This document shows positions 9,410 to 18,666 of a stretch of DNA of 64,000 bases, piece after piece. The stretch's first letter is position 1; each line of letters opens with the position of its first letter. The position numbers and the translations under genes are program-made. The DNA comes from Synoicihabitans lomoniglobus (GTDB lineage: Bacteria > Verrucomicrobiota > Verrucomicrobiia > Opitutales > Opitutaceae): positions 4,335,501 through 4,399,500 of the forward strand of contig NZ_CP119075.1 of the NCBI RefSeq assembly GCF_029023725.1, given 5' to 3'. The notes below the pieces were generated by a model, which saw nothing but the letters and a program-made list of their open reading frames with translations, was not told the DNA's origin and made no database searches.

Positions 9410-9561
9410 GAGCGACCGAAAAACAGGTCCCCCCGCTTTGATTCTTAATTTTGGCGACGGGTAGGTGGATCGTCACTCGGTAATCAAGATACCATGCCCG
9501 ACTCCACGGCAGCGGTCGGGGATATGTCGGTTTGCTCCTACGCTCAACCGATCAGCTTGCA

Positions 9562-9628
9562 CCGAGGCAAGATGCCTCGGCCACGATGCACGCGCTGTTT
9601 TCCCCGTGGCCGAGGCTTCCAGCCTCGG
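9562..9628. repeat. Pair of REP-like hairpins with identical stems
   Basis: Two 19-base hairpins, 9562-9580 and 9610-9628, share the stem CCGAGGC...GCCTCGG with different five-base loops. Paired identical-stem palindromes in intergenic DNA are typical of REP doublets mobilised by REP-associated tyrosine transposases; one such enzyme is encoded at 21 kb. Confidence 0.6.
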
Positions 9629-9841
9629 AAAAGCTGGCGAGCCAGCCAGTTCCCATAAACACGTGGCCGAACGACTCGGACCGCTCGAATTATCGAAACG
9701 GGAAGACGGGGACAACACGGAGTCGGTGACTCCGAACCGCCCGCTCGACCATGCGCGCTGATTTTTGCAACTTTGAGCGGACCAGCGGGGTGATGAGCGT
9801 ATCCCAACCATCCACCAAAGAACTTCATCAATCCCACTGCC

Positions 9842-10045
9842 ATGATCTCCTCTGCCTCTCTCCTCGCCGCCGCTCTCGTTACTCCGGCTGCCCTCGCCCT
9901 CGGTTTAAGCGCCGCCCTCGTTTCCTTCATCGCTGTGGGCATCGCCCTCGCCGCTTTCGTGCTGAGTGACTACCACCGGGTCGGAGTTTGCGACTACGCC
10001 AAGACAACCGTCCGTCGCACGGAAGCTCATCCTCTCGCCGCCTAA
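9842..10045 (+). CDS. Small hydrophobic protein, hypothetical
   Basis: A 67-residue ORF, MISSASLLAAALVTP..., with one long or two short hydrophobic segments (residues 4-42) and a polar, partly basic C-terminus. I see no Shine-Dalgarno sequence of note. It resembles short Ala/Leu-rich membrane proteins common in Opitutaceae, but I cannot name a family. It could be spurious, since Ala/Leu-rich frames arise easily at this base composition. Confidence 0.45.
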   Translation: MISSASLLAAALVTPAALALGLSAALVSFIAVGIALAAFVLSDYHRVGVCDYAKTTVRRTEAHPLAA

Positions 10046-10192
10046 GCAGCGAACCTCGCAACCGTCCTCGTTCCGCTCGCGGGACGTGGGCGTTTTATTT
10101 TGACCCCTTCGCCCATTCCAAAGCCGCGCGAAGTTTCCATTCCCGCACTTCACGATTTTCAACCTCACCGCTTTTCTCCACAACTCCTGTCC

Positions 10193-10990
10193 ATGAACTC
10201 CATGCACGAAATTGACTACCGTATCGAAGGCGACGACATGCAGTTCGTCGAAATCGAACTCGACCCCCAGGAAGCCGTCGTCGCCGAAGCCGGCGGCATG
10301 ATGTATATGGAAGACGGCATCAATATGGAGACCATCTTCGGTGATGGCTCGGCGAAGACCACGGGATTCGTCGGCGCGTTGATGGGCGCCGGTAAGCGCC
10401 TGCTCACCGGCGAGTCGCTGTTCATGACCGTGTTCTTGAACGAAGGCATGGGCAAAAGCCGCGTCGCTTTCGGTGCCCCCTATCCCGGCAAAATCGTGCC
10501 GGTGCATCTCGCTGAACTCGGCGGCGAGCTCATCGCCCAGAAGGATTCTTTTCTCTGCGCCGCCAAAGGCGTCAGCGTCGGCATCGCTTTCAACAAACGC
10601 ATCGGCGCCGGTCTCTTCGGCGGTGAAGGCTTCATCATGCAGCGACTGGAAGGCAACGGCTGGGCCTTCCTGCACGCTGGCGGCACGCTCCACGAGCGCA
10701 CGCTCGCCCCGGGCGAAACCTTGCGGGTCGACACCGGCTGTATCGTCGGTTTCCAACCTTCGATCGACTACGACATCAAATTTGTGGGCGGCGTGAAATC
10801 GGCCCTGTTCGGCGGTGAAGGCCTGTTCTTCGCCACCTTGCGTGGTCCCGGGAAGGTCTGGCTGCAATCGCTGCCCTTCTCCCGCCTCGCCGATCGCATC
10901 ATCTCCGCCGCCCCCAAAGCCGGCGGCAAGTCCCAGGGCGAAGGCTCCATCCTCGGCGGTCTCGGCCGCATGATCGACGGCGATCGATAG
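10193..10990 (+). CDS. AIM24/TIGR00266-family protein
   Basis: A 265-residue protein read from ATG 10193 ([23 protein letters not shown]). I prefer this start because the open frame upstream of it looks non-coding. It has the repeated beta-strand pattern of the AIM24/DUF124 family: [14 protein letters not shown] near the N-terminus, [22 protein letters not shown] in the middle, and [38 protein letters not shown] near the end, followed by a Gly-rich tail. Biochemical function of bacterial members is not established. It stands alone, about 120 nt before the receptor operon. Confidence 0.88.
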   Translation: MNSMHEIDYRIEGDDMQFVEIELDPQEAVVAEAGGMMYMEDGINMETIFGDGSAKTTGFVGALMGAGKRLLTGESLFMTVFLNEGMGKSRVAFGAPYPGKIVPVHLAELGGELIAQKDSFLCAAKGVSVGIAFNKRIGAGLFGGEGFIMQRLEGNGWAFLHAGGTLHERTLAPGETLRVDTGCIVGFQPSIDYDIKFVGGVKSALFGGEGLFFATLRGPGKVWLQSLPFSRLADRIISAAPKAGGKSQGEGSILGGLGRMIDGDR

Positions 10991-11111
10991 GGCCTTCCCT
11001 CCTACGCCCTCCGGTCGCGCGCGTTTGCGGCCCTCTCAACAAGTGCAAGGCAGGTGCATTTGCCCTTAATCACGTGACACCTACCGGGCTGCTTTGTTTT
11101 TTGGCAGGCGG

Positions 11112-13859
11112 ATGACGCTATCTCCGATCAAGCTACTCTTCCGGGTTGGAGTTGCATCGTTTGTTACCTTCGCTGCGCTCGCCCAAAATCAGCCGGTCGC
11201 CACCTTGTCGTCCGGGGAAAACATGCTCGATCCGTTTCCGGTTGTCGGCACTCGCTTGGCCGCGCCGGATGACGTTGCCAAACCTCATGTGGTGGTGCTC
11301 GACGAGACCTTTATCGAGCGTTCGGGTGCCACTGATCTCGCCCAGCTCATCAATTTGCTGCCTCAGACCTATGGCGGCTCCGCGTCGGAATTCGGCACCG
11401 TGCCCAACGGCGCTCCCAGCTACGGCACCGCAACATCGTTGTTCAACTTCACCACGGGTTCCGCCGTTCCGCTTCGTCAAACGGGAGTCTCCTCGGTCGG
11501 TCTCAGTGGCCTCGGAGCCGGCGGCACCCTCGTGCTGGTCGACGGTCGCCGTCTGCCACTCGCCACGCAAGAGGACACCGCGAGTTCCACCGGGGCGGGA
11601 TTCTATGATTTGTCTTCGATCCCCCTCGGTATGGTCGAACGCGTTGAGGTCCTCGCCAATGGGGCCTCCGCCGTGCACGGCTCCGATGCGGTCGGCGGCG
11701 TCATCAACGTGATCCTGCGTCGCCACTACACCGGGTCCGAACTCACCAGCGGCATTCGCGGCACCTTCGATGGTGGTGCCTTTGAGCGCCACGCCACCCT
11801 TTCCACCGGCATGACCCGTGACCGACTCAGTCTGTTTTTCAGCGCCACGGCTCGCTCCCAAAACGCGCTCAAGGCCGCGCAACGCACCTTCTCCGCCAAC
11901 CAAGACCTCACCGCCCGCGGCGGCCGCGACCATCGCCTCGTCGTCGGCTCCCCGGCAGTGCTTTCGGCTTCCGTCGGAGGGTTCGATGGGATCACCGACA
12001 GCGATGGAACCCCCGCACGCTACGTGCTAGTCCCGACCAACCAAAATGGCGATGGCCTCACCCCGCACGATTTCACGGGCGCGGGAGGATTTACCGGGGC
12101 GGGCCTGCGCTATTACGATTCCGCTGCGACTAAAGACCTCATCGGTTCCTCCGAACAACTCGGACTGCGCGGCAGCGCCACCTTCACGGTCAACCCACAC
12201 CTTCAAGCTTTCGCTCAGCTCTCTTGGTCCGACCACTCCTCCGAAACCACCAATGAGCCTCCCGCCATTTCGGGCGGAGGGTTCGGTGGCGCGCAATCGC
12301 TCATCCCCGCCACGCTCAGCCGCAACCCTTTCGGACAGGACGTCTTCTTCACCGGCGTCGTGGTGGAAGCGCCTCCACGGACCCAGACCGTCGGGGTGCA
12401 GCTCACCACGCTCACCACCGGCCTGCGGGGCATCGCGGATGATCGTTGGCAATGGGATGTGGCGGCGACCTACAGCCGTGAACACTTCGACAGCCGCACT
12501 CTCGAGCTCGACGAGGATGCCTTCGTCACGGCCCTCGCTGACGGCAGCTACAACGCCTTCGGTGATCCGCTCACGCACGGCCCGCTCAATACCCACCTCA
12601 ACGAGGTCCTCATGAAGACGTCCCGCATCGTCGGCGTCTCGCAGGTCGCCGGTTTGGATGCCTCCCTGCGCGGCCCCGTCTTCCCGTTGCCGGCCGGGGA
12701 CATCCTGTTCGCGGCCGGGGCCGAAACCGCGCGCGCTCAACGCGAACGCGCCTCCACCGATCCCGTGATCGGCCAACCGGCCGAGATCGCCAGCACCCGC
12801 ACCAGCAGCGCTGCTTTTGCCGAGATATATCTGCCATGGGTGAGTGAAGATAACGCGCTCCCGTTCATCCGCCACCTGAGCGCGCGAATCGCCGCCCGAC
12901 ACGAACGCACGGATGCGTTTTCCGAGACTTCCCCTTCCCTCGGACTGCATTGGCAACCCGGGCCCGACATCACTGTATTCGCCCACTACGCGGAGGGTTT
13001 CCGCGCTCCGGCTCTCACCGAATTGGAGGACATCGTTTCCTCCAGCACGCTCACCATCTCCGACCCCCAAAAAGGCGGCACGCGCTACGCCGTCACCCGC
13101 CTCCGGGGCGGGAACACCCACGTCTCCGCCGAAACGTCCCAAACCTACCAATTCGGCCTCACCCTCAATCCGCGCACCGTATCGGGACTTCAACTACACT
13201 TCCACACCGACGAGGTCTACTACCGCAACAAACTCAACGTCCTGCCCGAGCAAGTCCTCGTCAACCATGAGAGTCGTTTCCCTGATCGCATCATTCGCGA
13301 TGCCAGCGGCCGCATCACCACCATCGACGCGACCACCATCAACTTCGGCGAGATTTACACCCGCAACCTCGACCTGGGCTTGAGTTACGATTTCACCTCC
13401 GATCGCCTTGGCCGGATTACCCTTCAAGCCGACGCCGTGCGCCAGCTCGACTACCGAATTGCGGACCGCCCCGATCGCCCCGGCGACGAGACCCCGGACG
13501 GCAGCGACACCGTTTCGCCTCCCTCTTGGCGCGGCCTCGCCCGCCTCCTCTGGAACCGGGGCTCCTGGGACATCACGGTGCTCGCGAGCTACCTCGCCGA
13601 CTACGAGTCCAACGGCAGTGGACCATTCCTCGATCAGTCCACCACCACGCCGTCTATCACCACCGTTGATCTGCGCATCGGCTACACGTTCCGGCAAGGA
13701 CTCTGGCACGGCCGCGCTCGCGACGCGCGGCTCCAACTCGGGATCGGCAACGTAGCCGATCGACAGCCCCCATTTGCCAACACGCCCTACGGCTACAACC
13801 AGAGCCTGCACTCCCCGCTCGGTCGCACCTACGACGTGACCTTGCGCCTACCGTTCTGA
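11112..13859 (+). CDS. TonB-dependent outer-membrane receptor
   Basis: From ATG 11112 (MTLSPIKLLFRVG) there is a signal peptide ending near LAQNQP, a plug domain (about residues 35-210, with GGTLVLVDGRRLP, GMVERVEVLANGASAVHGSDAVGGVINVI) and a beta barrel with FRAPALTELE and a terminal aromatic residue (RLPF), the outer-membrane insertion signal. A GGCAGG-type ribosome site precedes ATG 11112; an upstream in-frame TTG is less likely. Length (915 aa) is normal. Substrate cannot be told. Its stop codon overlaps the start of the next gene, a LytS-type kinase, as TGATG, which suggests that synthesis of receptor and signalling pair is coupled. Confidence 0.95.
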   Translation: MTLSPIKLLFRVGVASFVTFAALAQNQPVATLSSGENMLDPFPVVGTRLAAPDDVAKPHVVVLDETFIERSGATDLAQLINLLPQTYGGSASEFGTVPNGAPSYGTATSLFNFTTGSAVPLRQTGVSSVGLSGLGAGGTLVLVDGRRLPLATQEDTASSTGAGFYDLSSIPLGMVERVEVLANGASAVHGSDAVGGVINVILRRHYTGSELTSGIRGTFDGGAFERHATLSTGMTRDRLSLFFSATARSQNALKAAQRTFSANQDLTARGGRDHRLVVGSPAVLSASVGGFDGITDSDGTPARYVLVPTNQNGDGLTPHDFTGAGGFTGAGLRYYDSAATKDLIGSSEQLGLRGSATFTVNPHLQAFAQLSWSDHSSETTNEPPAISGGGFGGAQSLIPATLSRNPFGQDVFFTGVVVEAPPRTQTVGVQLTTLTTGLRGIADDRWQWDVAATYSREHFDSRTLELDEDAFVTALADGSYNAFGDPLTHGPLNTHLNEVLMKTSRIVGVSQVAGLDASLRGPVFPLPAGDILFAAGAETARAQRERASTDPVIGQPAEIASTRTSSAAFAEIYLPWVSEDNALPFIRHLSARIAARHERTDAFSETSPSLGLHWQPGPDITVFAHYAEGFRAPALTELEDIVSSSTLTISDPQKGGTRYAVTRLRGGNTHVSAETSQTYQFGLTLNPRTVSGLQLHFHTDEVYYRNKLNVLPEQVLVNHESRFPDRIIRDASGRITTIDATTINFGEIYTRNLDLGLSYDFTSDRLGRITLQADAVRQLDYRIADRPDRPGDETPDGSDTVSPPSWRGLARLLWNRGSWDITVLASYLADYESNGSGPFLDQSTTTPSITTVDLRIGYTFRQGLWHGRARDARLQLGIGNVADRQPPFANTPYGYNQSLHSPLGRTYDVTLRLPF

Positions 13860-15730
13860 TGGTTGGGATCGCTCACCGCCACGAGACCCGGATTCGACGC
13901 GGTCTCTCCTTTTATAAAGGGGTCGTATTCTGGCTGATCTCCGCCGCCGTCTCGGCCCAGGTCCACGATGTCTCCAGCCCGGACAACGACCCCAACGGCG
14001 AAAAGATGCTACAGGAAGCCATTGAACGTCGCGTGACCCAGGACGGCCTCGACGAACCGCATGCCGCCATTTTGGTGCGGCGCAGATTCTCCGCCAACGA
14101 GGCGGCGCAAGAACGGTGGCCGCGGGCCATTTCTCATCTCAACCAAGCCATCCGGCTCGCCGAAACGCTACAGGAGGCCGAACTACTGGCTGACCTCTAT
14201 CTCACCAGCGCCCGCCTGCATCTACGCATCAACCAGTCGGAGATCGCCCTGCGGGACGCTCAACGCGCGTGGGAACTCTCCCGCAATGTCAACTTTCCGG
14301 ACCTTCAGCTCGCGGCTGGCGTGGCGGTCACGGAGGTCTTACAAACGCTGGACCGCGACCGGAACAGCGAGCCCTATTTTGACGCGCTGATCAAACTCCC
14401 TGGCGCCGACCTCTTGAACATCGAAGTGCGTCGAGCCGTCTCCACCATGACGTGGAACACGGCGCTGGCCGAAGCACGTTGGCAAGACGTGGTGGCCCGA
14501 GCCAAAGAGGACAACTCCCTTCAAATCCAAGCGCGCGCCCTCGACGAACTCGGGCAAATTTTCCAAGCGCGAAACGATTCGGCTCAGGCCGTGGCAATGT
14601 TCGCCGCCTGCGACGCGTTGGAGTCGGACCACCGTCGTTCCCGTCTCGCGTGGTATGACTACAGCCAGGCTCTGAGCGCCGGCGGCCGGAACGAGGACGC
14701 TCGCCGCGCCATCGAACAAGGCCTGGCCGATCTCGATGTCACGATCTCACCCGACGTTGCCGCCGATTTCGAAGACGCGCGCGCCACCCTGCTCGCCCGG
14801 ATGGGCGACACCGACGGTGCCTACGCCGCCGTGCGCCGCGCCCAAAAATTGAAGCGTGCCGCCAACACCTCCGGTTTTCGGATGCCCCAGACCAGGTTGG
14901 TTCCGGCCATGCCCACGAGCCGGACCGAAGACGCCGCCATCCTCGCCGCCACTCGCGCCGCCCTGCGTGAGGCCGAGCTCGAAAGCACGCGATTACAACG
15001 CGGTCGGGCGATCGGTTTCGCCACTTCCGTCACGCTGCTCGCCGCATTGCTCGGACTGGTCCTGCTCTACAAACGCCGAGCTGCCGCCAACCTCGCGACC
15101 GCCCGCGACGCCGCCGAGCTGCGAGCCGAAAACGCCGGACTGCTCGCCCTTCGCCACCAACTCAATCCCCACTTCCTCTTCAACGCGCTCAACAGCCTGC
15201 GCTCCCGCGTCCACCGCGGCCGGGGCAACGCCGCCGAGTTGATTGACCACCTCACCGTCTTTTGTCGGCAAGCCTTGCAGGCCAAGCCCGAAGGTATCGC
15301 CACGGTGGCCGAAGAACAGGAAATGCTCACCGCTTTTCTCGACATCGAACAGGCCCGCTGGGAGGACAATTTGCAGGTCACGCTCGATCTCGACCCGCTG
15401 GCCGCCGATCGCGCCCTGCCCACGTTGCTGCTGCTGCCGCTGGTGGAAAACGCCCTCAAATACGGGGCTCAAACCAGTGAGGAATGCATCGTCGCCTCAA
15501 TTCGTCTGCACGCCCCCGACGCACAAACGCTCGACATAGAAATCAGCAACTCCGGACGCTGGATCGAACCCGGTTCCGCCCCTCCCAGCATCTCGAACGG
15601 CGTGGGCCTCGACAACATTCGCGAGCGCCTGCAACGCCTTTACCCGGCTCGTCACCACTTCGACGTCGGGCCCTCTCCCGTTGGCGTCACCGCCCGGCTC
15701 AAACTGCTCGGCGAGCCCCAAGCTTCATGA
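13859..15730 (+). CDS. LytS-type sensor histidine kinase with TPR-like sensor region
   Basis: A 623-residue kinase of the His_kinase (PF06580) class. The N-terminus has a hydrophobic export segment (VVFWLISAAVSAQ), then about 300 residues of helical TPR-like repeats (for example HLNQAIRLAETLQEAELLADLY), a membrane helix near 380-402, and a cytoplasmic kinase with LRHQLNPHFLFNALNSL (phospho-His 438), LPLVENALKYGA and NGVGLDNIRERLQRLYP. It starts within the receptor stop codon and overlaps the LytTR regulator by ATGA, so the three genes form one unit. Its sensor region is probably periplasmic and may report receptor state or the imported ligand. Confidence 0.92.
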   Translation: MVGIAHRHETRIRRGLSFYKGVVFWLISAAVSAQVHDVSSPDNDPNGEKMLQEAIERRVTQDGLDEPHAAILVRRRFSANEAAQERWPRAISHLNQAIRLAETLQEAELLADLYLTSARLHLRINQSEIALRDAQRAWELSRNVNFPDLQLAAGVAVTEVLQTLDRDRNSEPYFDALIKLPGADLLNIEVRRAVSTMTWNTALAEARWQDVVARAKEDNSLQIQARALDELGQIFQARNDSAQAVAMFAACDALESDHRRSRLAWYDYSQALSAGGRNEDARRAIEQGLADLDVTISPDVAADFEDARATLLARMGDTDGAYAAVRRAQKLKRAANTSGFRMPQTRLVPAMPTSRTEDAAILAATRAALREAELESTRLQRGRAIGFATSVTLLAALLGLVLLYKRRAAANLATARDAAELRAENAGLLALRHQLNPHFLFNALNSLRSRVHRGRGNAAELIDHLTVFCRQALQAKPEGIATVAEEQEMLTAFLDIEQARWEDNLQVTLDLDPLAADRALPTLLLLPLVENALKYGAQTSEECIVASIRLHAPDAQTLDIEISNSGRWIEPGSAPPSISNGVGLDNIRERLQRLYPARHHFDVGPSPVGVTARLKLLGEPQAS

Positions 15731-16476
15731 ACGCCACCACCCCACTGCGCGCCCTCCTCATCGATGACGAGCCGCCGGCTCGGGCAGAAATCCGCCGCCT
15801 GCTCGCCGCCCATCCGCATATCCCCATCGTCGGCGAAGCGGGCAATATCATCGCCGCCCGCCGTCGGCTACGCAAAGCGGCCGACTACGATCTGGTGTTC
15901 CTCGACGTCCAACTCATCGGCGGCAGTGGCTTCGACCTCGTGCCGGACGTGGCACCGGATGCGAGCATCGTCTTTTTGACCGCATACGAGCAACACGCCG
16001 TGCGCGCCTTTGAGGTCAACGCGGTCGACTACCTGCTCAAACCGGCAACGGCCGAGCGTCTGGCCCAGTCGTTGCGCCGGGTCGCCACGCAAGCCGCCAC
16101 CGGCCCGGTCAGCACCGGAGCGCCCCCCGCTCTCACCGAAACCGACACCGTGCTGGTGCGGGGTGGAGGCGGCGCCGAGTTCGTGCCCTTGGCCGACATC
16201 GCCGCCATCGAGTCTCAACAGAACTATTCCCGCGTCCGCCTGACCACCGGTCGGGATATCCTCGTGTTGCAAACCCTCAAAGCCTGGGAAGCTCAACTGC
16301 CCGCTCATCGCTTTGCCCAGATTCGTCGCGGCACTTTGGCCAATCTGGACCGGATCGAGGCAATCGATCGACCACTGGTCGGCTCTCCACGCGTGAAGCT
16401 GTTCGGCCTCAGCGAACCCATCCCGGCAAGTCGCCGTCAGTGGGCGGAGATTCGCAACCGCGTGCCTGGCAGCTGA
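15727..16476 (+). CDS. LytTR-family response regulator
   Basis: Residues 8-115 are a receiver with DDEPP, phospho-Asp 60 (LVFLDVQLIGGSG) and Lys in YLLKP. Residues about 145-245 are a LytTR DNA-binding domain (VPLADIAAIESQQNYSRVRLTTGRDILVLQTLKAWEAQLP...FAQIRRGTLANL). The ATG at 15727 overlaps the kinase stop by 4 nt; the much longer open frame upstream is non-coding in this phase. It is the cognate output of the 13859-15730 kinase. Target promoters are unknown; the receptor operon or the neighbouring PEP-CTERM gene are candidates by position. Confidence 0.93.
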   Translation: MNATTPLRALLIDDEPPARAEIRRLLAAHPHIPIVGEAGNIIAARRRLRKAADYDLVFLDVQLIGGSGFDLVPDVAPDASIVFLTAYEQHAVRAFEVNAVDYLLKPATAERLAQSLRRVATQAATGPVSTGAPPALTETDTVLVRGGGGAEFVPLADIAAIESQQNYSRVRLTTGRDILVLQTLKAWEAQLPAHRFAQIRRGTLANLDRIEAIDRPLVGSPRVKLFGLSEPIPASRRQWAEIRNRVPGS

Positions 16477-16583
16477 AACGGGCTCAAGTCGCCCGCCGCC
16501 TCGCCGCCCATAAATGCAGCGCAGCTGCAAAAGAACGACCGTTGGTCATTCTTCGCTACCGTTGATCAATTCAGCCTAGGAAT

Positions 16584-16597
16584 GGGGTAATTACCCC
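16584..16597. promoter_or_regulatory. Perfect 14-base palindrome upstream of the PEP-CTERM gene
   Basis: GGGGTAATTACCCC lies 77 bases before the PEP-CTERM gene start, in a short non-coding gap. Perfect symmetry suggests a dimeric regulator site; the protein that binds it is unknown. Confidence 0.45.
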
Positions 16598-16673
16598 TTG
16601 TATCGAGGGGCATCGTCGCAGCCATTGCGGATAACCGGATGGCGGAGCGACGAGAAATTCCCCGCTGCAAAAC

Positions 16674-17417
16674 ATGAATTTATCCAAGTGCGCCGTCCTC
16701 CTCCTCAGTCTATCCGCGATGGCCTCGGTAAGCCCGGCTCAAATCTCAATCTCCGGGGAGCTCGATACTGAGACTTACACCTACCGAGCCTACTCGTCTG
16801 CCTATGGTGATACATTCAGCCAATCGGAGATCAGCGAAAACCTCCTGGGCTATTTCAGTTACCAGTTCAGTAGCGCCGGAGAAACCACGGTGGCCATTAC
16901 GTGGTCCGCACCAGAGGGCCAGGTCTTCGTCGTGAACGCACCCGCAGACTGGAATACCGCCCTCATCAACCTTTCATATTCAGGGGGATCAAGCGCGACC
17001 TCCTCCGGGTGGTTCAGGGAATCGACCATTACTCCCGTTTTCACGGATCTCACCGGCAGCTTCAACTCGGTCGGCTCGTCCATAAATCTCACCGGACCAT
17101 CAGTCGCTGACAACACAGCCTACTTCAATTTCAGCGCCTACGGTCGAATGGACCCAGGCACTTCAATCAGTTTTACCTCAGTAAGTCTCACCGCGGTGGT
17201 GGCATCGTCGTATACCGGCAATTTTTCCAATGTGCCGGTTAACAGTTTCAAACTGAGCGCCAGCACCAGTGCTTACTCCGACCTAGCCGACCCGGGCACA
17301 TGGGCCTCCCTCGCCGCGGCGCCCACCTCCGCCGTGCCCGAGCCCTCCACCTACGCCGCGCTCCTCGGTGGCATGGCTTTCATGGTCACGATGGGGCGGC
17401 GCCGTCGACGCAACTGA
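16674..17417 (+). CDS. PEP-CTERM sorting-domain secreted protein
   Basis: A 247-residue exported protein. A signal peptide ends near VSPAQIS; the body is Ser/Thr/Tyr/Gly-rich and predicted to be mostly beta structure. The C-terminus is a textbook exosortase tail: VPEPSTYAALLGG, a hydrophobic helix, then GRRRRRN. In bacteria with exosortase such proteins are processed and displayed or released in the exopolysaccharide layer. No exosortase is in the window. The body matches no domain I recognise. The stop overlaps the next start (TGATG). Confidence 0.92.
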   Translation: MNLSKCAVLLLSLSAMASVSPAQISISGELDTETYTYRAYSSAYGDTFSQSEISENLLGYFSYQFSSAGETTVAITWSAPEGQVFVVNAPADWNTALINLSYSGGSSATSSGWFRESTITPVFTDLTGSFNSVGSSINLTGPSVADNTAYFNFSAYGRMDPGTSISFTSVSLTAVVASSYTGNFSNVPVNSFKLSASTSAYSDLADPGTWASLAAAPTSAVPEPSTYAALLGGMAFMVTMGRRRRRN

Positions 17418-17851
17418 TGGCCGCGCCGGTGCCTGGCAGTCATTCAGCACGGGGGAAGGCGAAGTCGCGCTCCCGCCGCGGCGCCAACCACGCCGCCTCC
17501 GAACCCATGGACGCTACGGATTCGGGCACCGCCACTTTTGCCGAGCGTTTCTGCGCCCAACACCAAATCGACCCGCAACGCTTCGCCACCGCCGTGGTGC
17601 GTCGCACCCTGCACCTGCCGATGCGTTGGTTGGCCCCTATCTGGCTGACCCTGCGGCCCGCGACTTTTGAGCCCGACTTGGAACTGGCGCTGTTCTGTGG
17701 ACACCAACGCTCCGCGCGCGACCTCGAGGAGGAGTTGCACGAGTTCCACCACGATTCCCGCAATTACGGTTTGCTGCGGGGACGCCTGAAACAACGCCTC
17801 TCGACCCGCCGCCTCCGCCGTCTCCACCGCCGCACCATGCGCTCCGTCTGA
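17417..17851 (+). CDS. Conserved hypothetical basic protein
   Basis: A 144-residue protein from ATG 17417, chosen because it overlaps the preceding stop as TGATG; the longer frame upstream only shadows the PEP-CTERM gene. It has a basic, low-complexity N-terminus, then FAERFCAQHQIDPQRFATAVVRRTLHLPMRWLAP, FEPDLELALFCGHQRSARDLEEELHEFHHDSRNYG, and an Arg-rich end. The pattern resembles a small conserved protein I associate with Opitutaceae; no function is known to me. The N-terminus is uncertain: M30 (MDATDSGTATFAERF) could be the true start. Confidence 0.68.
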   Translation: MAAPVPGSHSARGKAKSRSRRGANHAASEPMDATDSGTATFAERFCAQHQIDPQRFATAVVRRTLHLPMRWLAPIWLTLRPATFEPDLELALFCGHQRSARDLEEELHEFHHDSRNYGLLRGRLKQRLSTRRLRRLHRRTMRSV

Positions 17852-18008
17852 GCAAGGCATCGGCACCGGCCGGGCACGCTTGACGGGAAAATCAGCGCGG
17901 CGCCGTTGCAGGTCGCCAAGCGGGTCTCAGCCGCTCATCCCGGCGCGGAAACCGCCCGTCCATTGTCCGGTTGGCAATGCGATCAGAATCGCTCACGGTG
18001 CAGGTCCC

Positions 18009-18551
18009 ATGAAAACCAACTTCCTCTACGGCCTCGGCATGGCCATCGCGGGGCTCGTGATCGCCCTTCTCCTCAATGTTCTCGGATTTCACGCCAACGC
18101 CGAAAAACTCCCCACCGGTCAGATGATCGGCATGGTGCTGGGCATCATCGTCACCATCGGTGGTCTCATTCTCGCCATCCGCGCCCGCCGGGAAGACACC
18201 CCCGTCCACGAGGAATTCGGATACGGTCGGGCCCTCGGCGCCGGCACATTGACCGCTCTGGTCTCCAGCTTCTTCGGCTCCCTCTTCAACGTGCTCTACA
18301 TGACGGTGATCAACCCCGGCCTGCAGGATATCATCGTGGAGGGTGAAATCGCCAAAATGGAAGAACGCGGCATGACCTCCGCCCAAATCGAACAAGCCGA
18401 AGGCATGGTGCGGATGATGACCGGTCCGGTCGCTTCCGGCATCATGGGCTTCATCATGGCTTTCATCGTGAGCTTCATCATCTGCCTCATCATCTCCGCC
18501 TTTCTCAAGCGTCCCGCGGTCGACGAGTTGCCCCCCGCCATGGCGAGCTGA
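18009..18551 (+). CDS. DUF4199-family membrane protein
   Basis: A 180-residue integral membrane protein from ATG 18009 (MKTNFLYGLGMAIAGLVIALLLN). The larger open frame upstream is implausible as protein. Helices lie near 5-27, 40-58, 77-100 and 142-165. The layout (two helices, FGYGRALGAGTLTALVSSFFGSLFNVLYM, an acidic amphipathic stretch with EERGMTSAQIEQAE, then a last long helix) is that of DUF4199. Function unknown. A strong terminator follows. Confidence 0.82.
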   Translation: MKTNFLYGLGMAIAGLVIALLLNVLGFHANAEKLPTGQMIGMVLGIIVTIGGLILAIRARREDTPVHEEFGYGRALGAGTLTALVSSFFGSLFNVLYMTVINPGLQDIIVEGEIAKMEERGMTSAQIEQAEGMVRMMTGPVASGIMGFIMAFIVSFIICLIISAFLKRPAVDELPPAMAS

Positions 18552-18589
18552 TCCGGCGCTTCGCCTACGATAGTTTAATAAAATCAGAA

Positions 18590-18620
18590 TGCGGAGCCTT
18601 GGCGGGCTCCGCATTTTTTT
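18590..18620 (+). terminator. Rho-independent terminator after the DUF4199 gene
   Basis: Nine-base arms TGCGGAGCC and GGCTCCGCA, a six-base loop, then seven T residues. It sits 39 bases after the DUF4199 stop and before the convergent PDZ gene. Confidence 0.92.
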
Positions 18621-18666
18621 GGCGCAACTACACGCAGCCGGTGCACGACCGGGCTGAAACCACTAT

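Larger units (their letters stand above)
9341..9841 (+). other. Non-coding stretch with repeat arm and two REP-like hairpins
   Basis: No believable gene; short open frames here lack coding character. It carries the right arm of the cassette-flanking inverted repeat (9371-9409) and a pair of CCGAGGC/GCCTCGG hairpins at 9562-9580 and 9610-9628. Confidence 0.6.

Noticed and set aside
9465..9761. Short open frames in the gap between the RloB gene and the small membrane gene
   Set aside because: They run through REP hairpins and repeat DNA, show no hydrophobic or domain pattern, and lack ribosome sites.
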